Shown here: positions 26,155-35,998 of the stretch, piece by piece
Position numbering within the stretch: position 1 is the first letter of the stretch
How the letters are laid out: each line of letters starts with the position of its first letter
DNA from: Gordonia amicalis NBRC 100051 = JCM 11271
GTDB taxonomy: Bacteria; Actinomycetota; Actinomycetes; Mycobacteriales; Mycobacteriaceae
DNA length: 64,000 nucleotides
NCBI RefSeq assembly: GCF_000332995.1
Contig: NZ_BANS01000025.1
Span: 46,182 to 110,181, forward strand
Direction of reading: 5' to 3'
The notes under the pieces: generated by a model
What the model was told of the DNA's origin: nothing
Seen by the model: the letters and a program-made list of their open reading frames with translations, nothing else
Databases searched by the model: none
Position numbers and translations under genes: made by a program

Positions 26155-26817
26155 TCAGGGCACGGGTACTGCGGGTGCGCCCGATCCCGGGACCGGCGCG
26201 GCCGGCGGCGCTGCCGGGGCCGGGGAGGGCGCCGGCGACTGTCCGGGCACCGGCTTGGCATCCGGCGGCAGGGACTCGACGACCTCGAGCTTGGAGCGGA
26301 AGGTGTCGTCGGTGATGACCTCGATGTGGTTGATCATCCAGCGCCCGCCCTGGCGTTCCATGTCGAAGGTCAGCCGCGACGGGTTGATGCTGACGAGTTC
26401 CTTCTGGCCACGGGTGACCGACTGGTTCATGAAGATCAGCACCTGCGAGGTGTCGGCGGTGTTGGTGACCACGCCGGCGTCCTGGATGGTGACCTCCGAG
26501 ACGACCTGCTGCTTGCGAACCTCCGCGGCCAGGTTGTTCTCGGTGATCAGCTTGGTGTACTCGGGTTTGGCCGGGCCGGTGAGCACGCTCATCGACTGGT
26601 CGATGTGATCGCTGACGTTCCCGGCGTTGTACCCGAACATGGTGTTCGCGTAGTCGCGGGCGGTGGCGAGCGAGGATTCGCGCGCTTCCTCCTCCGCACG
26701 GCCCTGGGTGTACCGGTAGCCGAGGAACGCGGTGGCCGCGACGGTCGCCACCACGAGGACGGCCAGCACGATCAATCCCAGGCGCGCCTTGCTGAGCCCG
26801 GATGTCTTGCCTGCCAT
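26155..26817 (-). CDS. mas4B: Mce-associated membrane protein Mas4B
   Basis: The 220-residue protein has a short cytoplasmic N-terminus, one membrane helix (about 13-36), an NTF2-like outer domain (SSLATARDYANTMFGYN ... WMINHIEVI) and a Pro/Ala-rich tail. Mas proteins stabilise the Mce complex. The ATG at 26817 overlaps the mas4A stop as TGATG. It is the last gene of the mce4 operon. Confidence 0.88.
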   Translation of the reverse strand: MAGKTSGLSKARLGLIVLAVLVVATVAATAFLGYRYTQGRAEEEARESSLATARDYANTMFGYNAGNVSDHIDQSMSVLTGPAKPEYTKLITENNLAAEVRKQQVVSEVTIQDAGVVTNTADTSQVLIFMNQSVTRGQKELVSINPSRLTFDMERQGGRWMINHIEVITDDTFRSKLEVVESLPPDAKPVPGQSPAPSPAPAAPPAAPVPGSGAPAVPVP

Positions 26818-27740
26818 CACGCCACCCACTCGAAATCCGTCATCTTCAGGTCGCCGTTGATCCGGGTCATGTCCACACGCCAGCGGAACACCTTGTCCTG
26901 GGCGGGGGTCTGGCCGTCGAGCGACTGCTGATGCCAGCCGAACACCATGATCACCGAACCCTCGTCGGGTTCGGCCTTGGTGACCGCCGAACTGAGGATG
27001 ATCGACTTGGTCTCGAGCTTGCCGTCCCGCACGAGCGAGGCGACCTGCTGGATGTTGTTCTGCACTTCCTGCTTGACCTTGCCGCTGGTGTCGTCCTGCA
27101 CCGACCTCAGCGTCTGGTCGACGGTGTCGGGATTCATGCTCGTCAGGTTGATCAGCACCTGCGAGGCGAACGCCGAGTACTCCGCCCGCAGATCGTTCTG
27201 CTCGTTCTGCCGGGCGATGCCCAGCGCGAACACCACCGAGGCCACCGCGCAGACGACGATGACCACGATCGCGACGACGACGCCGACCACGGCCCGCGGC
27301 GATCGCCGGCCCGACCCGCGGTAGCGAACCTTGCCCTTGCCGGCCTTCTCCGGGGACTTCGACGCCAGACGTGCCCGACGTCGCTCGCGGTAGCTGACCG
27401 TCTTCTCGACCTCGGAGGGATCGGGAGCGATCTCCGACCCGGCGTCCGGCTCGGCGAGTGGCACTGCGGGGGTCGTCGTCTCCTCGGCCGACTCGACCGG
27501 GGTCTCGGCGGCGGCGGTCTCGGCAACGGGGGTCTCGGTAACCGGGGTCTGCTCCGCGGGCTTCTTTCCGGCCGGGCGGCCACGTCGGATCGGCGCCGAC
27601 CGGACCGGCCTCGTCGGCTTCCGACGGTCGGTCTGGGCGGTGCGACTCGGTGCCGTGCCGGCCGGGCTCGTGGTGACCGGGGTCGACGTGGTGCCGTCAG
27701 GCGTCACGGACTGACCGTCCTGCTGATCATCGTCTGCCAT
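26817..27740 (-). CDS. mas4A: Mce-associated membrane protein Mas4A
   Basis: The 307-residue protein has a long Pro/Thr/Glu-rich cytoplasmic N-terminus (1-140), one membrane helix (about 150-172, AVVGVVVAIVVIVVCAVASVVFA) and an outer domain ending MTDFEWVA. The start lies inside the end of mce4F (37-nt overlap). The N-terminal tail is longer than in the M. tuberculosis homologue. Confidence 0.88.
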   Translation of the reverse strand: MADDDQQDGQSVTPDGTTSTPVTTSPAGTAPSRTAQTDRRKPTRPVRSAPIRRGRPAGKKPAEQTPVTETPVAETAAAETPVESAEETTTPAVPLAEPDAGSEIAPDPSEVEKTVSYRERRRARLASKSPEKAGKGKVRYRGSGRRSPRAVVGVVVAIVVIVVCAVASVVFALGIARQNEQNDLRAEYSAFASQVLINLTSMNPDTVDQTLRSVQDDTSGKVKQEVQNNIQQVASLVRDGKLETKSIILSSAVTKAEPDEGSVIMVFGWHQQSLDGQTPAQDKVFRWRVDMTRINGDLKMTDFEWVA

Positions 27741-29143
27741 GTACTGCTCTGTCCCTGCCCTTCACTCCCCGTGCCGGCGTTGTACGTCTTGCCGTCGGGT
27801 CCGATGAAGTTGCCCGACTCCGGATCGTATGTCGTGGCGTACACCGCGGGCTCCGGGGTGAAGTCCTTCGGTGTGCCCGGTGTCACGGTACCGGAGGACG
27901 CCGGCTGCCATTTCAAGCCGAACGGAAGACCGCTCTGGAACGGATCGACCGATCCCGGCAGCGGTTTGTAGCCCGTGCGGCACTCGGCCGGCGTCGTCGC
28001 GCGGCGGCCCGGGAACTCCGCACACGGGTAGTTGCGGGCGCCGCGCACGGCGACGTTGGAGTTCTGCGGCACCCGGCAGAGCATTCCCGGCGGCAGCTCG
28101 CGCGCGGTCTGCGCCGACGGCCACCGCCACTCCTCCTTGGGCAGGAAGCCGATGTTGCACACCGGCCGGTCCTGGAAGCCCAGCGAGAAGTTCACATTCG
28201 GCCCGTAGTTGTTGGTGCCGGTGTTCAGGGCGGTGATCAGTGAGTTCATCAGACGCGGATAGAGCACCAGGATCTGCTTCCAGTTCGGCAGGTAGATCGC
28301 CTGGGTCTGGGCGATCGTGCCCAGATTCGACACCAGCAACGGGTACGAACCGCCGAGCGATTCGAACAGTTTCTGTGCCTTCGACGTCGTCGACGGCCCC
28401 TTGCGGAGGATGTCGCCGATCTCGGGACGATCGGCCCGCAGCTGGTCGGTGAACGCGGTGACGTCACGGGTCCACGCCCGGATGTCGTCGGCCGTGCGGG
28501 ACTGCGTCGCCAGCAGCGGAGCCCCCTGCTCGACGAGTGCGATGGTGGTGTCGGTGTTGTTGTTGGCCTCGCCGATGAACAGGGTCATCGAGTCGAGGAG
28601 CCGCTGCAGCGCTTCACCGGTGCCGTTGAAGGCGACGAAGGATTCGTCGACCAGCGACCGGAGTTTGGTGTCGCCGATCTCCTGCAGCATCGCGTCGGCC
28701 TGGTCGAGCATGGTCGAGATCTCCACGGGGACCTCGGAGACGGTGACCTCGGTGCCGTCGTGGAGGTACCCGGTCGGAGCGTCGGCCGGCGGGTTCTTGT
28801 TCGGGGTGAACTCGACGAACTGCTCACCGATCGCCGAGACGCTGCGCACCGATGCCACCGCCGACGCCGGGATGTCGGTGCCGTTGTCGATGACGAGCGT
28901 CGCCGCGACGCCGTCGTCGGTGAGCTTGACCGAGTCGACCTTGCCGACATAGACGCCGCGATAGCTGACGTTGGCGTTCTGGTACAGGCCGCCGCTGGTC
29001 TCCATGTTCAGCTGCACCCGATAGCTGCCCACGCCGAACATCGACGGGATCCGGATGTAGAACAGCGCCATCGCGACCATCGCGATCACGGTGACGATCG
29101 AGAAGATGATCAGCTGGATCCGGACGAATCGAGTGATCTTCAT
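27704..29143 (-). CDS. mce4F: Mce family protein Mce4F
   Basis: The 479-residue subunit has an N-terminal anchor (about 9-30), an MCE/MlaD domain (YRVQLNMETSGGLYQNANVSYRGV), a long helical region and a C-terminal extension with cysteines. The six Mce4 proteins are thought to build a hollow channel that carries sterols across the periplasm to the YrbE permeases. It overlaps the mce4E stop by 1 nt. Confidence 0.94.
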   Translation of the reverse strand: MKITRFVRIQLIIFSIVTVIAMVAMALFYIRIPSMFGVGSYRVQLNMETSGGLYQNANVSYRGVYVGKVDSVKLTDDGVAATLVIDNGTDIPASAVASVRSVSAIGEQFVEFTPNKNPPADAPTGYLHDGTEVTVSEVPVEISTMLDQADAMLQEIGDTKLRSLVDESFVAFNGTGEALQRLLDSMTLFIGEANNNTDTTIALVEQGAPLLATQSRTADDIRAWTRDVTAFTDQLRADRPEIGDILRKGPSTTSKAQKLFESLGGSYPLLVSNLGTIAQTQAIYLPNWKQILVLYPRLMNSLITALNTGTNNYGPNVNFSLGFQDRPVCNIGFLPKEEWRWPSAQTARELPPGMLCRVPQNSNVAVRGARNYPCAEFPGRRATTPAECRTGYKPLPGSVDPFQSGLPFGLKWQPASSGTVTPGTPKDFTPEPAVYATTYDPESGNFIGPDGKTYNAGTGSEGQGQSSTWQTMISRTVSP

Positions 29144-30438
29144 CAGCGCCCACCTCCCGCATACGAGGGCACCGTCGGCGGCGCCGTGGGCGACGGCACC
29201 TGCACCGGTGGAATGAGATTGGCCGGAACCGGTTCCGCGGTGTCGGGAAGCTTCTCACCACCCGGGATCAACGGCGCGGTGAAGGGGTTGAGTCCGCGAG
29301 CGGCCGCACCGGCCGGGCGGCCGAACACGCCTTCTGGGCCGGTGACGCCCAGGCCGGCGAACATCGTCTCGCTCAGCCGGTCCACCGTGAGGTCGAGGGT
29401 CAGATCCGAGTTCACGAAGTCGCCCTTGACGATTTGGCGGATGGTCGGCTCGTAGAACGGGAAGGTCAGCAGGATGTTCAGCGACTGCGTCATCGCCGGT
29501 CCCGAGGCCTGCAGCTGATCGAGGGCGGGTTCGATTCCCTTGACGATCGTGACGATGTCCTCGGAGTTGGCGCCGAGGATGTCGTTGGCGGTCTTCGACA
29601 GTTTCGACACCGAGGCGAGGGTGTCGAGGAACTGCTGACGCTGGTCGACGAGCAGCTGCAGGATCTGCGGGCTCGCGTCCAGCGCTCGTTCGATCGTGTC
29701 CTTCTGCTCGTTCATCGTGCGGGACAGGCGATCAAGCCCCTCGGTGGCGCGGATGATGTTGTCCTTCTGGGCATTCAGATCCGCAACCAGGGTGGTCAGC
29801 CGCGGGATGAGTTTCTTGATCTGCGTCTCACGTCCGCCGAACACCTGGCTCATCTCGTGCACGATGTCGCCCACCTGCGACAGCCCGCCGCCGTTGAGGA
29901 CCACCGACAGCGAGCTCAGCACCTGCTCGGTGCTCGGGTAGGTGCACGCCGCGACCTGTTGCGCGGCATTGATGTCGGGCACCGTCGGCACCTTGGGATC
30001 GGTGACGATGTTGGACTGTTCGGGACACTTGGTCAGCGGGATCTCGTCGCCCGCTTCGAGGCGTCCGCCCTCCGGTTCGGCGGGCTGGACTATCTCCAGG
30101 TGCGTCGAGCCCAACACACTGGTCATCCCGACCATCACATGCGAACCGCGCGGGACGATGACGCCGTCGTTCAGACGGATCGTCACCTGTGCGTTCCAGT
30201 CCTTCACCGCGATGTCGCCGACGCTGCCGACGTTCGCATCGTCGATGAGGACCGGGGCGTTGTTCACCAGTCCGGCGGCGGACGGGATGAGGGCGGTGAT
30301 CTGGTAGGAGCCGCCGCCGGTCCCCTCCGCACCCGGCACGGGCAGCGAATTCGGTCCGTCGAAAGAACATCCGGCGAGGAGCGCGGTGAGCGCCACCGCG
30401 CCTGCGGCCAGTCCGCCGCGTAGGCGTGCCGAGGTCAT
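29143..30438 (-). CDS. mce4E: Mce family lipoprotein Mce4E
   Basis: The 431-residue subunit is the lipoprotein of the complex: a signal peptide ends in lipobox LLAGC (Cys24). An MCE domain with LVNNAPVLIDDANVGSVG follows, then a helical domain and a Pro-rich end. The start overlaps the mce4D stop as ATGA. Confidence 0.95.
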   Translation of the reverse strand: MTSARLRGGLAAGAVALTALLAGCSFDGPNSLPVPGAEGTGGGSYQITALIPSAAGLVNNAPVLIDDANVGSVGDIAVKDWNAQVTIRLNDGVIVPRGSHVMVGMTSVLGSTHLEIVQPAEPEGGRLEAGDEIPLTKCPEQSNIVTDPKVPTVPDINAAQQVAACTYPSTEQVLSSLSVVLNGGGLSQVGDIVHEMSQVFGGRETQIKKLIPRLTTLVADLNAQKDNIIRATEGLDRLSRTMNEQKDTIERALDASPQILQLLVDQRQQFLDTLASVSKLSKTANDILGANSEDIVTIVKGIEPALDQLQASGPAMTQSLNILLTFPFYEPTIRQIVKGDFVNSDLTLDLTVDRLSETMFAGLGVTGPEGVFGRPAGAAARGLNPFTAPLIPGGEKLPDTAEPVPANLIPPVQVPSPTAPPTVPSYAGGGR

Positions 30439-31694
30439 CGGTCACCCCCGAACGGCACCAGGAGGTTTCCGAGCGGCGAACCGGCGTTGTCCCGCCGCGT
30501 CTCGTTGTCGATGCGCCGCACGCCGGCCTGCGCCCGCGCCTTCACGTTCGCATTCTGGTACTGCAGCTGACTCGGCAGCGCATTGGTTCCTTGCACCGGG
30601 TTGGTGAGGAAGGGCGGGTAGTTCATCGAGATCGACGACAGCACCGGCGCGAGGATCTCGACGCATTTGTCGATGTCCTGCATCGACGTTCCCGGACGGT
30701 TGGTGGCATCCATCGAACCACACAGCAGCGTGATCAGGTTGGTGCCGTTGCCCAGGCCGAAGACGCCCGACAGCGAGCCGGAGAGCGGGTTGTAGATGTT
30801 GTAGAAGTTCGCGAGCTGGTTGGGCGCGGAGTGCAGCACGCCCTCGACCTGCTCGTTCTTGTCGGCGACGATCTTGGTGGTCGCCTGCAGCCGTTCCACC
30901 GACGAGGCCAGTGCGTCCTTGTTGGTGTCGATGAAGCCCTGCACGTCGGTCATCGCCGAGTCCAGGCCCTTGAGCGCCTCGTCGAGCTCGGTGGTGTTGT
31001 CGGCGAGAACCGAACTCACCGAGGCGAGCCGGCCGTTGAACTGCACGAGCTGCTCGTGGCTGCCCGACAGCGCGTCGGTCAGCTTCTGCAGACTCTGGAT
31101 CGTCGAGAACAGATCTCCCCGGCCGGCGGCGAGGGTGCCGATGACGTCGGAGACCTCGCGGATCGACTTGTTGATCGCGGCGCCGTTGCCCTCGAGATTC
31201 TCGTCGAAGACGTTGACCGCCCTGGCCGCCGAGCCCTGGTCGGGACCCTCCGGACCGATCGCCTCGGTCAGCTTCGTGAGCTGGGCCTTGATGTCATCCC
31301 ATTCCATCGGGACCGCCGTGCGATCCATCGGGATGTCGTAGCCGTCGGACATCACCGGGCCGCCCGAGTAGACCGGGGTCAGCTGGACGAAACGCCCCGA
31401 CACCAGGCTCTGCGCAACGATGACCGCCTTCGCGTCCTCCGGGATGTCGACGCTCTTGTCCACGCGCAGTTCGACTTTCACGTCGTTCTCGCGGGGCGTG
31501 ATCTTCGAGACCCGGCCGACGTTCACACCCAGGACCCGCACGGGATCACCCTCGTAGAGGCTCGCGACCGATCCGAAGTAGGCGGTGAAGGTGTTCGTCG
31601 TGGACCGGAGGAAGACCGTCCAGCCGACGACGACCAGGGCGATCACGAGTACCACGGCGAGCACACCGAGCAGCACCTTGCGTCCGATGGTCAT
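30435..31694 (-). CDS. mce4D: Mce family protein Mce4D
   Basis: The 419-residue subunit has an anchor at about 7-27 (LLGVLAVVLVIALVVVGW), an MCE domain (GSVASLYEGDPVRVLGVNVGRV) and a long helical domain with Ala/Asp heptad-like stretches. The ATG at 31694 follows the mce4C stop by 2 nt; the frame extends far upstream but only as antisense-free shadow of mce4C. Confidence 0.94.
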   Translation of the reverse strand: MTIGRKVLLGVLAVVLVIALVVVGWTVFLRSTTNTFTAYFGSVASLYEGDPVRVLGVNVGRVSKITPRENDVKVELRVDKSVDIPEDAKAVIVAQSLVSGRFVQLTPVYSGGPVMSDGYDIPMDRTAVPMEWDDIKAQLTKLTEAIGPEGPDQGSAARAVNVFDENLEGNGAAINKSIREVSDVIGTLAAGRGDLFSTIQSLQKLTDALSGSHEQLVQFNGRLASVSSVLADNTTELDEALKGLDSAMTDVQGFIDTNKDALASSVERLQATTKIVADKNEQVEGVLHSAPNQLANFYNIYNPLSGSLSGVFGLGNGTNLITLLCGSMDATNRPGTSMQDIDKCVEILAPVLSSISMNYPPFLTNPVQGTNALPSQLQYQNANVKARAQAGVRRIDNETRRDNAGSPLGNLLVPFGGDR

Positions 31695-31696
31695 GT

Positions 31697-32917
31697 TCAC
31701 CGCCCTCTCGTGGTCGGCGCCGGCGTGGGATAGGTCGGGGATGGCAGCGGGCCGCGTGGCGAGTCCGTGCCGTCGGGGGGACCGAGCTTGTAGTAGTCCG
31801 GGATCAACGGGAAGCCGGTATACATCAGCGACTGCCAGACCTGCGGGTAGCGTCCGCGCAGCGCGTTCAGGAAGGTCGCGGTGTAGTCGCCGAAGCTGTT
31901 GAGGCCCACCAGGGAGTCGAAGTTCGGACCGGACGCCACCGCCTCGCCCAGGGTGTTGGCGAAAGGCCCGAGCCGATCGATCGTCTCCTTCAGGTTCTTC
32001 TCGTTGTCGGTCAGGATCGTCGCCACCCGGTCGAACTTCTCGAGCACCGGCGTCAGCTGTGCGTTGTTCTCGGCGATGAAGCCACGCAACTGAGCGGTCA
32101 CGTCGCCGATGCCCTTGATCAGCTGGTTGAGCGCGTATCTCCGCATCTCGATCTCGCCGACCAGGGCGTTGGCGTCGATGAGCAGCCGGTTGATCTGGTC
32201 GTTGCGGTCTCCGACGATCTTGCTGACCTGATTGGCCTTGGCCAGCAGGGCACGGAGTTCCTGGTCGCGGTCGGCCACGGCCTTCGACAGCCGGGCGACG
32301 CCGTCGACCGCGCCCTGCACCTGGTCGGGTGTCTCGGAGAAAGTCACCGACAGCGTGTTCAGCGCGGTGTTCAACTGGTCGGTCTTCGTCCCCGAGATCG
32401 TGTCGGTAGCGCCTTCGAGTGCGTCCTGCAACGAATACGGCGCGATGGTGTTGCCGAGGGTGATCGATCCCCCCGGCTTGATCCGTTCGCCGCCGTGCGG
32501 GATGACCGTGAGGTTGCGCCGGCCCAGCACGGACTCGGTGCGGATGGCGGCCTGCGTCTCGTCGCCCATCTCGACCTCGTCGTTCATCCGGAACGAGACC
32601 TTGACCTTGGTGCCCTGGTCGGTGCCGGCGAGTTCGATGCCCTCCACCGTGCCCACCTGCACGCCCGACACCACCACGATGTCGCCCTTGGCGAGTCCGC
32701 CGGCGTCGTCGAAGTAGGCGCTGTAGGTGCTGATGGGTGCCAGGTACGGCAGCTTGTCCATCTGCATGGCGGTGATGACGACGAGCGCGATCACCACGAT
32801 GCCGATGACACCCACCTGCGCCCGGGTGCGTCCGCCGCGCTTCTGCTCGCGCGCGATGTCGGCCTCGTCGGATTCGGTTCTGCGGCTGGAGAACATGCCG
32901 CCGAAGGGAAGACTCAT
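31697..32917 (-). CDS. mce4C: Mce family protein Mce4C
   Basis: The 406-residue subunit has a charged N-terminus, an anchor at about 35-52 (VGVIGIVVIALVVITAM), an MCE domain (DDAGGLAKGDIVVVSGVQVG) and a Pro-rich C-terminus. It overlaps mce4B by 4 nt. Confidence 0.94.
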   Translation of the reverse strand: MSLPFGGMFSSRRTESDEADIAREQKRGGRTRAQVGVIGIVVIALVVITAMQMDKLPYLAPISTYSAYFDDAGGLAKGDIVVVSGVQVGTVEGIELAGTDQGTKVKVSFRMNDEVEMGDETQAAIRTESVLGRRNLTVIPHGGERIKPGGSITLGNTIAPYSLQDALEGATDTISGTKTDQLNTALNTLSVTFSETPDQVQGAVDGVARLSKAVADRDQELRALLAKANQVSKIVGDRNDQINRLLIDANALVGEIEMRRYALNQLIKGIGDVTAQLRGFIAENNAQLTPVLEKFDRVATILTDNEKNLKETIDRLGPFANTLGEAVASGPNFDSLVGLNSFGDYTATFLNALRGRYPQVWQSLMYTGFPLIPDYYKLGPPDGTDSPRGPLPSPTYPTPAPTTRGR

Positions 32918-33972
32918 GAGCCGTCACACCTTCCGCCCGCGCGGGTGGTGTCGCCCATGACGTTGTTCGAGGTGTAGATGATCGTCTGTCCGCCCGGCGC
33001 GGGGAGCAGTAGTCGGATGCGGCAGAAGTAGATCTGCAGCCAGGCACCGTAGGAACCCAGGTTCGACAAGGTCTTGTAATCCTCCGGCAGGCGCGTCAGC
33101 AGATTGCGGACGAATGGCTCGGCGGCCAGCAGCTCCTCCGACACCCGACCGGTGTTGGCGACCATCGACTGCAGCGTGGGACGGGTTGTCGAGAGCAGAT
33201 CGGCGAGACCGTTCGTGACCCGCGACGTCTGGGTGAGGGCATTGCCGATCGTGCCCTTCTGCTCGGCGAGGCCGGTCACCAACTGCTGCAGCAGGTCCAC
33301 GCTGGTGTCGAGTCCCGCGCGGTCGCCGTCGAGGGTCGCGAGTGTCGTGTTCAGGTTGTTGATGACGCTGTCGATCAACTGGTCGCGGTCGGCGAGTGCA
33401 TCGGTGAACGACGCGGTGTTGGCCAGCAGGGTGTTCAGCGCCCCGCCCTGGCCCTGGAAGACCGCGATCAGCGAGCTGGTGAGCGCATTGACGTCGTCGG
33501 CGTTGAGGGTCCGGAACAGCGGTTTGAAACCACCGACGAGTTTGTCGAGGTCGAGTGCCGGTTCGGTCTGGGTGATCGGGATCTGCGCACCGTCGCCGAG
33601 GAAGCTCGAGGTGTCACCGGTCCCCTGCTGGAGTTCGAGATACCGGTCGCCGGTGAGGTTCTCGTACCGGATCAGTGCCCGAACGGATTTCGGGAGCGGG
33701 TACTGCTCGTCGACGGAGAAGGTGACCACGGCCTCGTTTGCCCGGTTCAGTTCCACACCGCCCACGGAACCGACCTCGACGCCGGCGATCTTGACCTTGC
33801 TGCCCGACTTCATCGCCGATGCGCTGGTGAAGACCGCGGAGAACTCGTTCGACGCCCCGGAGCGGTACCGGCTGAAAACCACGACCAGCGCGACGAACAC
33901 CAGGATCATCACGACGGTGAACGCGCCGAGTTTGATGAGGGTCGCGCGGAACGCGCGTGCGCGGTTATCCAC
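32914..33972 (-). CDS. mce4B: Mce family protein Mce4B
   Basis: The 352-residue subunit has an N-terminal anchor (about 13-34), an MCE domain (SASAMKSGSKVKIAGVEVGSVG) and a helical domain ending with cysteines and Gly/Arg. Length matches M. tuberculosis Mce4B. It overlaps mce4A by 8 nt. Confidence 0.94.
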   Translation of the reverse strand: MDNRARAFRATLIKLGAFTVVMILVFVALVVVFSRYRSGASNEFSAVFTSASAMKSGSKVKIAGVEVGSVGGVELNRANEAVVTFSVDEQYPLPKSVRALIRYENLTGDRYLELQQGTGDTSSFLGDGAQIPITQTEPALDLDKLVGGFKPLFRTLNADDVNALTSSLIAVFQGQGGALNTLLANTASFTDALADRDQLIDSVINNLNTTLATLDGDRAGLDTSVDLLQQLVTGLAEQKGTIGNALTQTSRVTNGLADLLSTTRPTLQSMVANTGRVSEELLAAEPFVRNLLTRLPEDYKTLSNLGSYGAWLQIYFCRIRLLLPAPGGQTIIYTSNNVMGDTTRAGGRCDGS

Positions 33973-35140
33973 GGGGCGGCTCTTCGAACAGGATCTGGAA
34001 CAGCTTCTTCGAGTTCACCTTCGGCTTGGTCCTGGGCTCGTAGGGCTGAGGAGCGTTGTCGCCCACGAAGAACGGGGCGTGTTCGGTACTGCCCGGGTCG
34101 GAGAGACCACCGGCGCAGGTGGGCGGTGCCTCGACCCCGACCTTGGGCAGGTCATACGGGTAGGCGTAGGGGTCCTTGCCGGGGAACAGTCCGGCGTCGA
34201 GCATCAGCATGCCGTTGCGGCCACCCATGAACGGTTTGGCGACCTCCGAGGCGATGGCCCCCGCGGTGAGGAAGCACTTGATGCCCGGCGAGTTGTAACC
34301 GAGCAGCGCAGCAATGGGATTGAGATCCGACAGCGCGCCGATGAGCGTCTTCTTGGTCGGCGCGATGACACCGTCGATGGTGTTGGCCATCCCGGTGGCG
34401 TTGATCAGCAGCGCGTCGAGGTTGGAGGTGTTGTCCACCAATGTGTTTCCGACGACGGTGAAGTTGTCGACGGTGCGCATCAGGTCCGGCATCGAGTCCG
34501 CGTAGACGTTGGTGACGGTCGCCCCCTCTCGGAACAACCGGTTCAGCGCCGGCAGGTGCGGATTGGTCTTGCCCAGCAGCGTGGTCAGCTGCTCCAGGGC
34601 CACACCGATGTCCTCACCCTGACCCGACAACGCGGTGTCGACCGCACCGAGGGTGGCGTTGAGTTTCTCGGGCTGCAGGTCGGCGAGCACCGAGACGAGT
34701 TGCTGGAAGACGGTGTTGAGTTCGACGACCACGCGGTCGGCGGGGATGACCGCGCCCGCGGTGAGTTCTCCCTCGGCCTCGCCGGGGACGACGAAGTTGA
34801 CGGCCTTGGCGCCGAAGATGGTGTTGGACTTGATGTCGGCGACCACGTTACCCGGGATCTTCGACATCTCGCTGTCGGCGATGTCCAGGGTGAGGATCGC
34901 GTCGCCGCCGCGTTCGGTGATCTCGCCGACCCGCCCCACCTCGACCCCGCGCAGTTTGACCTTGGCGTCGGGATTCATCACCAGGCCGGCGCGCGGTGCG
35001 ACGAGCGTGACCTGTTGGGTTCCCTTGAACGCGCCGAGGAACGACGCGCTGGCGCCGATGATCAGGGCCAGCAGCGCCGAGACCATGACGACTGCCGCCA
35101 GGCGACGGGTGGTCCGTGTCCGTTCTTGTCTCTTGCTCAT
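33965..35140 (-). CDS. mce4A: Mce family protein Mce4A
   Basis: The 391-residue subunit has an anchor at about 14-35 (AAVVMVSALLALIIGASASF), an MCE domain (APRAGLVMNPDAKVKLRGVEVG) and a C-terminal domain ending in a basic tail. It is the first Mce subunit after the YrbE pair, as in all mce operons. Confidence 0.95.
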   Translation of the reverse strand: MSKRQERTRTTRRLAAVVMVSALLALIIGASASFLGAFKGTQQVTLVAPRAGLVMNPDAKVKLRGVEVGRVGEITERGGDAILTLDIADSEMSKIPGNVVADIKSNTIFGAKAVNFVVPGEAEGELTAGAVIPADRVVVELNTVFQQLVSVLADLQPEKLNATLGAVDTALSGQGEDIGVALEQLTTLLGKTNPHLPALNRLFREGATVTNVYADSMPDLMRTVDNFTVVGNTLVDNTSNLDALLINATGMANTIDGVIAPTKKTLIGALSDLNPIAALLGYNSPGIKCFLTAGAIASEVAKPFMGGRNGMLMLDAGLFPGKDPYAYPYDLPKVGVEAPPTCAGGLSDPGSTEHAPFFVGDNAPQPYEPRTKPKVNSKKLFQILFEEPPRG

Positions 35141-35143
35141 CGC

Positions 35144-35995
35144 TCAGCCCGCCAGGTTGAACTTGCCGTCCGCGCCGTAGATGGCGAGGGAGGTGAGCAG
35201 GGTGATGACGACGACCACGACCAGCGAGGCACGAACGGCGTTGCCGACCGCGACGCCCACGCCGACCGGACCGCCGGAGGCGTTGTACCCGTAATAGGTG
35301 TGGATGAGCATGACCGCCACGGCCATACAGATGGCCTGCACGAACGACCACAGGATGTCCGACGGGATCAGGAAGGTGTCGAAGTAGTGGTCGTACACAC
35401 CCGGCGACTGTCCGTAGAGGAACACCGTCGCCGAGCGGCTCGCGAGAAACGATGCCAGGGACGCCAACGCGTACAGCGGGATGATCGCGATCAGACCGGC
35501 GACGATGCGGGTGCTGACCAGATACGGGATCGAGGAGATGGCCATCGTCTCGAGGGCGTCGATCTCCTCCGACACCCGCATGGCGCCGAGCTGCGCGGTC
35601 GCGCCGGCGCCGATGGTCGCGGCCAGCGCGATCCCGGAGATCACCGGCACCGCGATACGCACGTTGATGAACGCGGAGAAGAAGCCCGTGAGGGCCTCGA
35701 CGCCGATGTTGGCCAGCGAGCTGTAGCCCTGGACGGCGATGGTGCCACCGGTGAACAGCGTCAGGAAGCCGACGACCACGACGGTGCCGCCGATCATGGC
35801 GAGTGCCCCTGTGCCCATGGAGATCTCGGCGATGAGCCGGAGGGTCTCCTTTTTGTACTGCTTGAGCGCACGGGGGATCGACACGATGCTGTCCCAGTAG
35901 AACAGTGCCTGATCGCCGATCTGGTCCCAGTCCTCGCCGGCTCGTTTCACCGCGACGCGCGCGGTCCGGAAGCGGGTGGTGAACGGAAGTACCAT
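35144..35995 (-). CDS. yrbE4B: YrbE4B permease of the Mce4 transporter
   Basis: The 283-residue membrane protein belongs to the MlaE/YrbE permease family, with about six hydrophobic segments and the conserved cytoplasmic loop (GAMRVSEEIDALETMAI). YrbE4A and YrbE4B form the inner-membrane pore energised by an MceG ATPase encoded elsewhere. It starts 3 nt after yrbE4A. Confidence 0.95.
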   Translation of the reverse strand: MVLPFTTRFRTARVAVKRAGEDWDQIGDQALFYWDSIVSIPRALKQYKKETLRLIAEISMGTGALAMIGGTVVVVGFLTLFTGGTIAVQGYSSLANIGVEALTGFFSAFINVRIAVPVISGIALAATIGAGATAQLGAMRVSEEIDALETMAISSIPYLVSTRIVAGLIAIIPLYALASLASFLASRSATVFLYGQSPGVYDHYFDTFLIPSDILWSFVQAICMAVAVMLIHTYYGYNASGGPVGVGVAVGNAVRASLVVVVVITLLTSLAIYGADGKFNLAG

Positions 35996-35998
35996 CGC

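Noticed and set aside
30435..33047. An 870-codon minus-strand frame ending as Mce4D
   Set aside because: Only its last 420 codons are Mce4D. The upstream part is an out-of-frame reading of mce4C with Arg-rich nonsense sequence, so it is not a fusion.
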